DNA from: Anderseniella sp963698275
Lineage (GTDB): Bacteria > Pseudomonadota > Alphaproteobacteria > Rhizobiales > Aestuariivirgaceae
Assembly (NCBI GenBank): GCA_963698275.1
Contig: CAVOQE010000003.1
Span: 62,001-126,000 of the forward strand
Reading direction: 5' to 3'
Length of the DNA stretch: 64,000 bases
In this document: positions 16,689 through 25,780 of the stretch, piece by piece
How the letters are laid out: every line of letters starts with the position of its first letter
How positions within the stretch are numbered: the stretch's first letter is position 1
Program-made: the position numbers and the translations under genes
Notes under the pieces: model-generated
The model's input: only the letters and a program-made list of their open reading frames with translations
What the model was told of the DNA's origin: nothing
Database searches by the model: none

Positions 16689-19502
16689 ATGAATGGACCC
16701 GGGATCATGCCAGTCGTACCATTGCCAGCCAGAAATGACGTGTGTTCGCCGGAATTCTGTGCAGATCACATTCTGCACGAGTTGACCGGCCTGGCCGACA
16801 AGCATGGCGTGGACGGGCTTGAATTCCGGCCCGCAGCCCTGAAGTACCTGAAAGACCTGATCAAGACATCGCGTGCGGAAGAAGAAGTCCGGTTGACCGA
16901 AACCGGCAAGGGCCGCGACTGTGCTCACCGGTTGTCGGCCTTGCAGGACCATCTGATCACCGCGATCTATCAGTTCGCATCGTCGACCGTATATGCCGCC
17001 AGCAACCCGTCAACTTCGGAGCATATATCGCTGGTTGCCGTGGGCGGCTATGGCCGTGGTGCGCTGGCGCCGGGCTCCGATATCGATCTGCTGTTCCTGC
17101 TGCCCTACAAGCAAACCGCCTGGGGCGAGAGTGTTGTCGAGTATGTGCTGTATCTGTTGTGGGACCTGGGTTTCAAGGTCGGTCATGCCACGCGATCGGT
17201 GGATGACTGCATCAGGCTGGTGCGCACCGACACAACCATCATGACATCGGTTCTGGAGGCCCGTTTCATCTGCGGTCACCGGCCCTTGTTCGACGACCTG
17301 CAGGGCCGCTATGGCAAGGACATTCTGGCGCGTGACCAGCGCCAGTTCGTTGCCGACAAGCTGGAAGAACGCGATGAACGCCATCGCCGCGCCGGCGAGT
17401 CACGCTACCTGGTTGAGCCGGACGTCAAGGACGGCAAGGGCGGCATGCGGGATCTCCATACACTGTTCTGGATCGCCAAGTTCGTCTACGGCACCCGCTC
17501 GGTGCGGGAACTGGCCAAATCCGGCCTGTTTACCCGCAAGGAGCAGAACCGCTTCATCAGTTGCGAGGATTTTCTCTGGGCTGTCCGCTGCCACCTGCAT
17601 TTCATGACCGGGCGCGGTGACGACCGGTTGGGCTTCGACAAGCAGTCGGAGATGGCCGTCAGGCTCGGTTATGAAGCCCATGCAGGACTGAAGTCTGTCG
17701 AACGGTTCATGAAGCACTATTTCCTGGTCGCCAAGGATGTTGGCGACCTGACGCGCATCATGTCGGCTGTTCTGGAGGCACAGCAGATCAAGCAGGCACC
17801 CAGCATGAGCGAGTTGTTCGGACGCTTTCGCCGGCGCTCGATCAAGCTTGACGACGAAGGTGTTTTCAAGATTGCAACCGGCCGCATCAGTGCGGTGGAC
17901 GAAACCCTGTTTGTGCGTGACCCGGTGTCGATCATCCGCCTGTTCAGGGTCGCCGAGCACAACAACCTGGCCATCCATCCGACGACCTTGCAGCTGGTGC
18001 GCCGCAGCCGCCGCGCCATCGACAAGCAGATGCGGGCAGACCCGGTAGCCAATGAACTGTTTCTCGATATCCTGACCAAGTCGCGCGATCCCGAAGCCGT
18101 GTTGCGGCGCATGAGCGAAGCCGGCGTGCTGGGCAGGTTCATCCCGGAATTCGGACGCATCACGGCGTTGATGCAGTTTAACATGTACCACCACTACACG
18201 GTGGACGAACACCTGATCCGGGCTGTCGGCATCCTGTCAAAAATCGATCAGGGCCTGTTGCAGCAGGACCATCCGCTTGCTTCCGGCATTATCAAGGGGG
18301 TGGTTTCACGGCGGGTACTGTACGTTGCCGTTCTGCTGCATGACATCGCCAAGGGGCGCAAGGAAGACCATTCCATCGCCGGTGCAAAGGTTGCCGGCAC
18401 CCTGTGTCCGCGCCTCGGCCTGAGCAAGTCCGAAACCGAGACGGTCGTGTGGCTGGTGCGACATCATCTGCTGATGAGCGAGACGGCGCAGATGCGCGAT
18501 CTGTCCGATTACAAGACCATCACCGACTTTGCCGGAATTGTGCAAAGCCCGGAACGGCTGCGCTTGCTGCTTGTACTGACCGTGGTTGATATTCGCGCTG
18601 TGGGCCCTGGTGTGTGGAACGGATGGAAAGGCCAGTTGTTGCGCACATTGTATTCAGAAACCGAACCGCATCTGTCCGGAGGGCATACGTCCATCTCGCG
18701 CATTGACCGGATTGAAGCGGCCAAGATGGCGCTTGCCGGCGCGTTGTCGGACTGGGACAAGACCCAGGTGTCAGCCTACCTGGAACGCCACTATGACGCA
18801 TACTGGTATACGGTGGATCTCGACCATCAGGTGATGGACGCGAAATTGCTGGCACGGGCCGGGGCGGCGAATGAAACCGTGGCATTTGACGTGCGCACCG
18901 ACAATTTCAAGTCGATTACCGAAATAACCGTGTATGTGCCGGATCATCCGCGCCTGCTTGCCTTGCTGACCGGTGCCTGTGCCGCCGGGGGGGCCAATAT
19001 TGTCGGTGCAAAAATTTTCACCACCACCGACGGCATGGCACTTGATACGCTCCTCATCCAGCGTGAGTTCGAAGACGCAGACGACGAACACCGCCGCATT
19101 GACCGTATCATCGATCTGATGCGCCAGGCGTTTGCCGGCAAGATCCAGTTGCGCAAGGCTGTCGCCGAGGCATCCCGTCCGAAAGGCCGCATCAAGGCCT
19201 TTACCGTGGAACCGCAGGTCATAGTGTCCAATGACACGTCAAACAGGTTCACGGTGGTCGAGGTGGCGGGCCTTGACCGGCTGGGCCTGCTGTTCAAATT
19301 GACCGACAGCCTGTTCCGGCTGAATCTCAACATCGCCTCGGCGCAGATCACCACGTTCGGCGAGCGAGCGGTCGATGTGTTTTACGTTACTGACCTGATC
19401 GGCCAGAAAATCACCAGCAAAACCAGGTTGCAGTCGATAGAGGACAGCCTGCTTGATGTGCTGGAAACCGGCAGGAAGCAGGAGATTGCCAAGGCCGGAT
19501 AG
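16689..19502 (+). CDS. glnD: [Protein-PII] uridylyltransferase / uridylyl-removing enzyme GlnD
   Basis: Bifunctional nitrogen sensor that adds UMP to PII proteins when glutamine is low and removes it when glutamine is high. 937 residues. The nucleotidyltransferase site is GGYGRGALAPGSDIDLLF (residues 119-136, acids D131 and D133). The HD phosphodiesterase domain has LHDIAKGRKEDHS, and two ACT domains lie near the C-terminus (VYVPDHPRLLALLTGACAA and VAGLDRLGLLFKLTDSLF). The 3' end, including the stop, is duplicated as a 22-bp tandem repeat. ATG at 16707 is an alternative start. Confidence 0.98.
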   Translation: MNGPGIMPVVPLPARNDVCSPEFCADHILHELTGLADKHGVDGLEFRPAALKYLKDLIKTSRAEEEVRLTETGKGRDCAHRLSALQDHLITAIYQFASSTVYAASNPSTSEHISLVAVGGYGRGALAPGSDIDLLFLLPYKQTAWGESVVEYVLYLLWDLGFKVGHATRSVDDCIRLVRTDTTIMTSVLEARFICGHRPLFDDLQGRYGKDILARDQRQFVADKLEERDERHRRAGESRYLVEPDVKDGKGGMRDLHTLFWIAKFVYGTRSVRELAKSGLFTRKEQNRFISCEDFLWAVRCHLHFMTGRGDDRLGFDKQSEMAVRLGYEAHAGLKSVERFMKHYFLVAKDVGDLTRIMSAVLEAQQIKQAPSMSELFGRFRRRSIKLDDEGVFKIATGRISAVDETLFVRDPVSIIRLFRVAEHNNLAIHPTTLQLVRRSRRAIDKQMRADPVANELFLDILTKSRDPEAVLRRMSEAGVLGRFIPEFGRITALMQFNMYHHYTVDEHLIRAVGILSKIDQGLLQQDHPLASGIIKGVVSRRVLYVAVLLHDIAKGRKEDHSIAGAKVAGTLCPRLGLSKSETETVVWLVRHHLLMSETAQMRDLSDYKTITDFAGIVQSPERLRLLLVLTVVDIRAVGPGVWNGWKGQLLRTLYSETEPHLSGGHTSISRIDRIEAAKMALAGALSDWDKTQVSAYLERHYDAYWYTVDLDHQVMDAKLLARAGAANETVAFDVRTDNFKSITEITVYVPDHPRLLALLTGACAAGGANIVGAKIFTTTDGMALDTLLIQREFEDADDEHRRIDRIIDLMRQAFAGKIQLRKAVAEASRPKGRIKAFTVEPQVIVSNDTSNRFTVVEVAGLDRLGLLFKLTDSLFRLNLNIASAQITTFGERAVDVFYVTDLIGQKITSKTRLQSIEDSLLDVLETGRKQEIAKAG

Positions 19503-19526
19503 TAAGATTGCGAAGGCCGGATAGTA
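19483..19526 (+). repeat. 22-bp tandem duplication across the glnD stop codon
   Basis: Bases 19483-19504 are repeated at 19505-19526 with one difference (GCCAAGG versus GCGAAGG). The first copy encodes the last GlnD codons and its TAG; the second follows directly in the same orientation. It is a local duplication with no effect on the protein. Confidence 0.85.
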
Positions 19527-19671
19527 AATGGTAATGCGGGCCTGTCCGGCTTGCTGAACCATCACCGCTTGTCTACAAGGTCACCATGCGGCTGATTCCT
19601 GTTTCATGACGTCAGGGGTTCAGAGCAAACCGCGAACCTGATACGGCGCACGCAAGGCACATCGGATAACA

Positions 19672-21234
19672 ATGGCCCTTTTACGATCCGCTTCGACAGT
19701 TGCCGCCATGACGATGATCTCGCGGGTGCTGGGGTTTGCCCGCGACGTGCTGATGGCAAGCGTTATCGGAACCGGGCTTATTGCCGATGCGTTTGTGGTT
19801 GCATTCAGGTTTCCGAACCTGTTTCGCAGACTGTTTGCCGAAGGTGCTTTCAATGCTGCCTTTGTTCCACTGTTTGCCCGCCGGCTGGAGGGCGAAGGTC
19901 AACCGGCAGCCACCCGCTTTGCCGAAGAAGTACTGGCCTGCCTGCTGGTTTTCCTGATTTTGCTGTCGGCGCTGGCCATGCTGGCCATGCCGCTCATTAT
20001 TTACATCCTGGCGCCCGGGTTTATTGACAATCCGGAAAAGCTCGACCTGACGGTGCAGTTGACCCGTATCGCGTTTCCCTACCTGACCTTCATGTCACTG
20101 GTCGCCCTGATTGGCGGCATCCTGAATTCGCTGCACCGGTTTACCGCAGCCGCTGCCGCCCCGATCATCCTCAACATCGTGCTGATAGCGGTGCTTGCGT
20201 TTGTGCTGCTGTCGGGGTGGGGGGCTGAACCGAGAACCGGCTTTGCGCTGGTGTGGGGGGTGAGTGCTGCCGGCCTGCTGCAGTTCATCATGCTGTGGAT
20301 CGCCATGACGCGGGCAGGCGTCTCGCTGAAACTCAAGCGGCCAAGGATCACGCCGGGGGTCCGGCGTCTTGTCAGCCTCGGCATTCCGGGCCTGATTGCA
20401 GGTGGTATTACCCAGATCAACCTGCTGGTTTCCACCATGATCGCGTCGCTGCAGGATTCCGCACCATCATGGCTCTACTATGCCGACCGCATTTATCAGT
20501 TGCCATTGGGCGTCATTGGCATCGCCATCGGCGTGGTGCTGTTGCCGGAACTGTCGCGCCGGCTGCGGGCCGATGACAATGACGGCGTTCAGTCAAGCCA
20601 GAACCGGGCGCTCGAGATATCGATGTTGCTCACCATACCGTCAGCCGTCGCCTTGATGGCGATGCCGCATCCGATCATCCATGTGCTGTTTGAGCGCGGT
20701 GCCTTCGATGCAGCAGATGCGCGTGCAACATCGGTGGCGCTTGCAGCCTTTGCCGCCGGCTTGCCGGCATTTGTCATGATCAAGGTGTTTTCACCTGCCT
20801 TTTTCGCGCGAGAGGATACCCGCACGCCAATGTGGTTTGCGCTGATCTCGGTTGTCATCAACATAGCAGGTGCACTGGCGCTGTTCCCGTTCATTGCCTA
20901 TGTCGGCGTTGCGCTGGCCACAACGGCCGCCGGATGGGTCAATGCCCTGCTGTTGGGCTACACGCTGTCGAAACGCGGTGACTTTGCGCTCGATGATCGC
21001 ATGCGCAAGGCACTGCCGAGGATCATCGCCGCAAGCCTGGTCATGGGATTTGCACTGCTCGGTGTCATGCAGTTTGTGAGCACGGTTTTCAGCGCCGATA
21101 CCTTGTTCGTTGTGCGCCTGGCGGCGCTGGCCGCCATGGTCGGATTCGGGGCGGCGGTGTATTTTGCAATTGCATGGTGGACGGGTGCGCTCGATGTGGC
21201 TGCCTTGAAACAATCTTTTTTGCGCAAGGGATGA
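19672..21234 (+). CDS. murJ: Lipid II flippase MurJ
   Basis: Integral inner-membrane MOP-superfamily protein that flips the peptidoglycan precursor lipid II to the periplasm. 520 residues with about 14 hydrophobic segments. Typical features are the N-terminal SRVLGFARDVLMASVIGTG, the FRFPNLFRRLFAEGAFNAAFVP segment with conserved arginines, and FERGAFDA in the second half. Follows glnD after 169 bp, a gap in which I see nothing beyond the duplication, and is followed by trpS. Confidence 0.97.
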   Translation: MALLRSASTVAAMTMISRVLGFARDVLMASVIGTGLIADAFVVAFRFPNLFRRLFAEGAFNAAFVPLFARRLEGEGQPAATRFAEEVLACLLVFLILLSALAMLAMPLIIYILAPGFIDNPEKLDLTVQLTRIAFPYLTFMSLVALIGGILNSLHRFTAAAAAPIILNIVLIAVLAFVLLSGWGAEPRTGFALVWGVSAAGLLQFIMLWIAMTRAGVSLKLKRPRITPGVRRLVSLGIPGLIAGGITQINLLVSTMIASLQDSAPSWLYYADRIYQLPLGVIGIAIGVVLLPELSRRLRADDNDGVQSSQNRALEISMLLTIPSAVALMAMPHPIIHVLFERGAFDAADARATSVALAAFAAGLPAFVMIKVFSPAFFAREDTRTPMWFALISVVINIAGALALFPFIAYVGVALATTAAGWVNALLLGYTLSKRGDFALDDRMRKALPRIIAASLVMGFALLGVMQFVSTVFSADTLFVVRLAALAAMVGFGAAVYFAIAWWTGALDVAALKQSFLRKG

Positions 21235-21277
21235 TGGCGCTTGGCAGCGCGTGCGCATTGCGGCATATACCCGGCCA

Positions 21278-21303
21278 GCCAATTGAAATCATCCTGATCC
21301 AGT
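21278..21303 (+). repeat. Remnant of the two-hairpin element (right end only)
   Basis: CAATTGAAATCATCCTGATC resembles the distal arm of hairpin 2, especially the right end of copy A. It lies just before the trpS start. Short, so homology is likely but not certain. Confidence 0.5.
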
Positions 21304-21315
21304 GGAGCTTCTGCA

Positions 21316-22362
21316 ATGTCCCAACCCAGCCAACGCGTTTTCTCCGGCGTGCAGCCAACCGGCAATCTGCATCTGGGCAACTATCTGGGGGCCATCAAGC
21401 GCTTTGTTGAGATGCAGTCATCGTATGAGTGCATCTATTGCGTGGTCGATCTGCACGCGATTACCCAGGACAGGTCGGTGTGGGGCGGCCCCGAAGAGCT
21501 TGCCCGCAGCACCAGGGAAGTCACCGCAGCCTATCTTGCGTCCGGTATCGATCCGGCAGCCCACATTGTTTTCAACCAGAGCCAGGTTGCAGCACATTGC
21601 GAACTTGCCTGGATATTCAACTGCGTGGCGCGCATGGGATGGCTGAACCGCATGACGCAGTTCAAGGACAAGGCCGGCAAGAATCGCGAGAATGCCTCGG
21701 TTGGCCTGTATGCCTATCCCAACCTGATGGCCGCCGACATACTGGCCTATCGCGCCACCCATGTGCCGGTTGGCGAGGATCAGAAACAGCACCTTGAACT
21801 GACCCGTGATATTGCGCAGAAATTCAACATCGACATGGCCGACGCATGTGCCGAGGCGGGATACACGGATGGCTTTTTCCCGTTGCCGGAACCGTTGATC
21901 ACCGGTCCTGCGACACGTGTCATGTCGTTGCGCGATGGTGACAAGAAGATGTCGAAGTCCGATCCGTCCGATCTGTCCCGCATAAACCTCACTGACGATG
22001 CAGACACCATCAACAAGAAGATTCGCAAGGCAAAGACAGATCCCGATGCATTGCCGGAAACCATGGAAGCCCTGAAGGGCAGGCCCGAGGCCGCCAACCT
22101 GCTCGGCATTTTCGCGGCTCTCCAGGACGCTACGCTTGAAACCGTGTTGCCACAGTTCGCCGGACGGCAGTTCTCGGAGCTGAAGCAGGCTCTGGCCGAC
22201 CTCGCGGTCGAAAAACTGTCACCGATTGCCGGTGAAATGCGGAAACTGATGGCAGCCCAGGATCACATTGACGCTGTGCTGAAAGACGGTGCGCAGCGCG
22301 CTAACGCCATTGCAGAGCCGGTAATGATCGATGTACGGCGCATTATGGGCTTTGTTGGCTAG
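21316..22362 (+). CDS. trpS: Tryptophanyl-tRNA synthetase
   Basis: Class I aminoacyl-tRNA synthetase charging tRNA-Trp. 348 residues. The HIGH-type motif is GNLHLGNYLG near residue 17 and the KMSKS loop is GDKKMSKSDPSD. SGVQPTGNLHLG is the classic TrpS N-terminus. Its TAG stop is embedded in TAGATCAGGATG, which resembles the right-hand end of the dispersed element in reverse. Confidence 0.98.
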   Translation: MSQPSQRVFSGVQPTGNLHLGNYLGAIKRFVEMQSSYECIYCVVDLHAITQDRSVWGGPEELARSTREVTAAYLASGIDPAAHIVFNQSQVAAHCELAWIFNCVARMGWLNRMTQFKDKAGKNRENASVGLYAYPNLMAADILAYRATHVPVGEDQKQHLELTRDIAQKFNIDMADACAEAGYTDGFFPLPEPLITGPATRVMSLRDGDKKMSKSDPSDLSRINLTDDADTINKKIRKAKTDPDALPETMEALKGRPEAANLLGIFAALQDATLETVLPQFAGRQFSELKQALADLAVEKLSPIAGEMRKLMAAQDHIDAVLKDGAQRANAIAEPVMIDVRRIMGFVG

Positions 22363-22410
22363 ATCAGGATGACTTGTCAGGTCCGGGAAAACAAATTTCT
22401 GACACGCTAA

Positions 22411-22427
22411 TCTGGAATTATTCCAGA
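22411..22427. promoter_or_regulatory. 17-bp palindrome upstream of nfu, candidate operator
   Basis: TCTGGAAT-T-ATTCCAGA is a perfect 8-bp inverted repeat around one base. It lies just upstream of an AT-rich CTATATAT (22432-22439) that could be a -10 box, so a bound protein would block the -35 region. The GAA-N3-TTC core resembles iron-control-element palindromes bound by Irr, and the downstream gene builds Fe-S clusters. Identification as an iron operator is inference. Confidence 0.4.
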
Positions 22428-22504
22428 AAACCTATATATGTAAGGTAACATTCACCCGGCGACGCTGATCACATGCACGCGTAGCCGCAGGAGTTCATAC
22501 GGAT

Positions 22505-23062
22505 ATGTTCATTCAGACCGAAGCCACGCCAAATCCAAGTACCCTGAAATTTATTCCGGGCAAACCTGTTGTAGAAGGTGATCCGCGGGATTTCCGCTCG
22601 GCAGATGAAGCGACTATTTCACCGCTGGCTGAAAAACTGTTTGCCGTCACGGGCGTCGAAGGTGTTTTCCTCGGTGCCGACTTCATCACCGTTACCAAGG
22701 ACGACGGTGAATGGCAGCATCTCAAGCCGGCTGTGCTGGGCGCCATCATGGAACATTTCATGTCGGGTGCGCCGGTTATTCGCAATGGCGAAGCCGAAGC
22801 GGTTGCCGATGAAGGCGAGTTCGCCGAAGCCGACCAGCAGATCGTCACCACCATCAAGGAACTGCTCGACACGCGGGTGCGCCCGGCAGTGGCGCAGGAT
22901 GGCGGCGACATAACCTTCCACGGTTTCAAGGAAGGCGTCGTCTATCTGCAAATGAAAGGTGCATGCGCAGGTTGTCCCAGTTCAACCGCAACACTGAAGC
23001 ATGGTATTGAAAACCTGCTGCGCCACTTCATCCCGGAAGTAAGCGAAGTTCGCCCGGTCTGA
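22505..23062 (+). CDS. NFU-type iron-sulfur cluster scaffold/carrier protein
   Basis: Fe-S cluster carrier delivering clusters to target proteins. 185 residues with the two-domain layout of mitochondrial NFU1: an N-terminal Nfu domain (TEATPNPSTLKFIPGKPV, about 1-90) and a C-terminal NifU-like domain (about 105-180) with the cluster-binding CAGC in MKGACAGCPSSTATLKHG. AGGAG lies 13 bases before the ATG. It precedes tsaB-rimI, a usual order in this group. It lacks the central IscU-like domain of true NifU. Confidence 0.95.
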   Translation: MFIQTEATPNPSTLKFIPGKPVVEGDPRDFRSADEATISPLAEKLFAVTGVEGVFLGADFITVTKDDGEWQHLKPAVLGAIMEHFMSGAPVIRNGEAEAVADEGEFAEADQQIVTTIKELLDTRVRPAVAQDGGDITFHGFKEGVVYLQMKGACAGCPSSTATLKHGIENLLRHFIPEVSEVRPV

Positions 23063-23099
23063 CGGACCGCCACTTGACCTGCGCATTGGCTCTTATGCC

Positions 23100-24263
23100 A
23101 TGATTGTTCTCAGTGTAGACACCGCACATGCGGCCTGCTCGGCCTGTGTTTTTGACACAGTCGCGAACCGGCCACTGTCGCTCGCCAGTGAACCCATGCA
23201 GCGCGGGCATGCCGAGCGTCTGGCCGACATGGCACAAGAGGCTGTTGTTTCGGCCGGGATTTCATTTGCAGACATTGAGCGCCTGGCGGCATGTTCAGGC
23301 CCGGGGACTTTTACCGGTGTGCGCATCGGGCTGGCGTTTGTGCGCGGTCTCTCGCTGGTGCTGAAAGTGCCCGTAGTCGGCATCACGACCTTTGCCGCGC
23401 TGGCGCAAAGCTGCCGGGCCGGTTCGGATGGCCGGGACATCTGGGTCATACAGGATGCCCGCCGCGGTGAGGTTTACCTGCAGGGCTTCGATGGCGACGG
23501 CAATGCGATGCACCCGGCATCGGTGCTCGGCATTTCCGAGGCAGGCAGCTTGCTGAGCGACAAGTCGGGCCTGGCAGTCGGGTCGGGCGCAGGCCTGGTT
23601 GACCTGCCGGATGGTCTGGCCGTTTCCGATGTCAGCAGCATTCCCGATGCGGCAATGATCGCCGGGCTTGCTGGTCTAGCCGCAGACACAAGTGCTGCCG
23701 CTGTTCCGTTTTACCTGCGGGCACCGGACGCCAAGGCGCAACTGCCACTGGTCAAACATCAGGGAAGCGCGTTGTCGATCGAGCATGTCGGCGCGGAATA
23801 CGCAGGCGTTCTTGCAGCCATTCACACGCCCTGTTTCGAAGACGCCTGGGACAGCGCTGCGATGGCGGCACTGCTGGCAACACCCGGCACAGTCGCCTTG
23901 CTGGCGACACAGGACAAGGCAGGCGAAAAACAGCCCTGCGGATTTGTGCTGTTGCGCACAGCGGCAGATGAAATGGAAGTATTGACGCTGGCCGTGCTGC
24001 CGCATACCCGGCGCAGAGGCGTGGCGCGCGCGCTGATGCAGGCGGTACGCCGGCATGCCGGGCAGACCGGTACAAGGAAGATATTCATCGAATATGCTGA
24101 GGACAATCAGGCTGCCCACGCGCTGTATGAAAGCGTCGGCTATGCCTCACACGGGGTGCGGCCAAATTATTACAAGAGTTCCGACGGCACGGCCAGTAAC
24201 GCGATTACGGCCAGTCTTTGCTTGAGCGAAGCTGAACCATTGCCATTGTCAGGAAACCCATGA
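23100..24263 (+). CDS. TsaB-RimI fusion: tRNA t6A biosynthesis subunit joined to a GNAT acetyltransferase
   Basis: 387 residues in one continuous frame. Residues 1 to about 215 are TsaB, the non-catalytic partner of TsaD in forming N6-threonylcarbamoyladenosine on tRNA (MIVLSVDTAHAACSACVFD, CSGPGTFTGVRIGLAFVRGLS). Residues about 225-387 are a RimI-like GNAT domain, related to the enzyme acetylating ribosomal protein S18, with the acetyl-CoA loop VLPHTRRRGVARALMQ and IEYAEDNQAAHALYESVGY. The genes are usually separate but adjacent. There is no stop or frameshift between the halves. miaB follows after 91 bp. Confidence 0.9.
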   Translation: MIVLSVDTAHAACSACVFDTVANRPLSLASEPMQRGHAERLADMAQEAVVSAGISFADIERLAACSGPGTFTGVRIGLAFVRGLSLVLKVPVVGITTFAALAQSCRAGSDGRDIWVIQDARRGEVYLQGFDGDGNAMHPASVLGISEAGSLLSDKSGLAVGSGAGLVDLPDGLAVSDVSSIPDAAMIAGLAGLAADTSAAAVPFYLRAPDAKAQLPLVKHQGSALSIEHVGAEYAGVLAAIHTPCFEDAWDSAAMAALLATPGTVALLATQDKAGEKQPCGFVLLRTAADEMEVLTLAVLPHTRRRGVARALMQAVRRHAGQTGTRKIFIEYAEDNQAAHALYESVGYASHGVRPNYYKSSDGTASNAITASLCLSEAEPLPLSGNP

Positions 24264-24285
24264 GCGACTATAGGCTCACCGGAGC

Positions 24286-24345
24286 AGAGCAACGATCAAG
24301 TTTATGGAGTTGGTTGAGCCAATCTAAAATCGTGCTGATCCAGGA
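24286..24345 (+). repeat. Truncated two-hairpin element (hairpin 2 only)
   Basis: AGAGCAAC runs straight into GATCAAGTTTATGG and ends GTGCTGATCCAG, so hairpin 1 has collapsed to its first arm while the outer stem of hairpin 2 (GATCA / TGATC) and an inner TTGG / CCAA survive. It lies between tsaB-rimI and miaB, overlapping the miaB leader. Confidence 0.6.
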
Positions 24346-24354
24346 GCGTCATCA

Positions 24355-25725
24355 ATGCCAGTAACGCCGCAGGAAACACCCTCAGTTGCGCCATCAAAGG
24401 TGTTCATCAAGACCTATGGTTGTCAGATGAACGTCTATGACAGCGAGCGCATGGGCGAGGTATTGAGCGAAAGCGGCTATGTAAGCACTGAAAGCCTCGA
24501 AGACGCCGACCTGGTCATCCTGAACACCTGCCATATCCGTGAAAAGGCCGCCGAGAAAGTCTACTCCGAGCTTGGCCGGCTGCGGCGGTTGAAGTCGCGC
24601 AGCGGACGCGACATGAAAATCGCGGTGGCTGGTTGCGTGGCCCAGGCAGAAGGTGAAGAAATCGTCCGCCGCGCACCTGTGGTTGATCTGGTGTTCGGCC
24701 CGCAAACCTATCATCGCCTGCCCGACCTGCTTGACCGGCATGGCAAGACCGGTGCCGCCGTGATCGAAACGGAATTGCCGGTTGATGAAAAATTTGCGGT
24801 CCTGGATGCCCCTTCCACAATACCGGTGAAGCGCGGTGTCGCAGCTTTCGTCACAGTGCAGGAAGGCTGTGACAAGTTCTGCACGTTCTGTGTGGTGCCC
24901 TATACCCGCGGTGCGGAATTTTCCCGTCCCGCCGATCGTATTCTCGCTGAGGCGCGCAAGCTGGTTGACGCAGGAGTGCGCGAAATCACGCTGCTCGGGC
25001 AGAACGTCAACGCCTGGCACGGCAGCGGGCTTGCCGGTCATGACTGGACACTGGGTCATCTGCTCAACGCGCTGTCGGATATCGATGGTCTTGAACGGTT
25101 GCGCTACACAACCAGCCATCCGCGCGACATGGACGATGACCTGATCGCGGCGCATGGGGCGAACCCGAAACTGATGCCGTATCTGCATTTGCCGGTTCAG
25201 TCCGGCAGCGACACCATTTTGAAGGCCATGAACCGCAGGCACACTGCTGGCGAATATATGGAACTGGTCGGCCGCATCCGCGATGCCCGGCCCGACATCG
25301 CCATGTCGTCGGACTTCATAGTCGGGTTTCCCGGAGAGACCGATGCTGATTTCTCTGCCACCATGGACCTGGTCCGGCAGGTGACATATGCGCAAGCCTT
25401 TTCGTTCAAGTACTCACCGCGCCCCGGCACACCGGCGTCCACCGGGGCTGATCAGGTGCCGGAAGATGTAAAGACGCAGCGTCTTGCCGAACTGCAGGCC
25501 CTGCTGGGTGAACAGCAGGCATCCTTCAATGCGGCGTGCACGGGACGTGTGCTCGATGTCTTGCTGGAAAAGCCCGGCCGGCAGAAAGGCCAGTTGATCG
25601 GACGGTCGCCTTACCTCCAGTCGGTGTACATGGATGCCGGTGAGCATGTTATCGGTGACACCGTGAAGGTTGCCATTGAAAGCATCGGACCGAATTCATT
25701 AACCGGCCACATGGTTGAAGCATAA
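24355..25725 (+). CDS. miaB: tRNA-2-methylthio-N6-dimethylallyladenosine synthase
   Basis: Radical SAM methylthiotransferase that adds the 2-methylthio group to i6A37 of tRNAs. 456 residues. The N-terminal UPF0004 domain carries C23, C59 and C94 for the auxiliary cluster (YGCQMNVYDS, NTCHIREKA, VAGCVAQAEG). The radical SAM cluster is C172, C176 and C179 in GCDKFCTFCVVPYTRG. A TRAM domain closes the protein. It heads the conserved run miaB-phoH-ybeY-corC-lnt. Confidence 0.97.
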   Translation: MPVTPQETPSVAPSKVFIKTYGCQMNVYDSERMGEVLSESGYVSTESLEDADLVILNTCHIREKAAEKVYSELGRLRRLKSRSGRDMKIAVAGCVAQAEGEEIVRRAPVVDLVFGPQTYHRLPDLLDRHGKTGAAVIETELPVDEKFAVLDAPSTIPVKRGVAAFVTVQEGCDKFCTFCVVPYTRGAEFSRPADRILAEARKLVDAGVREITLLGQNVNAWHGSGLAGHDWTLGHLLNALSDIDGLERLRYTTSHPRDMDDDLIAAHGANPKLMPYLHLPVQSGSDTILKAMNRRHTAGEYMELVGRIRDARPDIAMSSDFIVGFPGETDADFSATMDLVRQVTYAQAFSFKYSPRPGTPASTGADQVPEDVKTQRLAELQALLGEQQASFNAACTGRVLDVLLEKPGRQKGQLIGRSPYLQSVYMDAGEHVIGDTVKVAIESIGPNSLTGHMVEA

Positions 25726-25780
25726 GGCCGAATATGATGTGCTTTCACCATCATGCTTGCGAATCAGGAGATCTGCCCCG

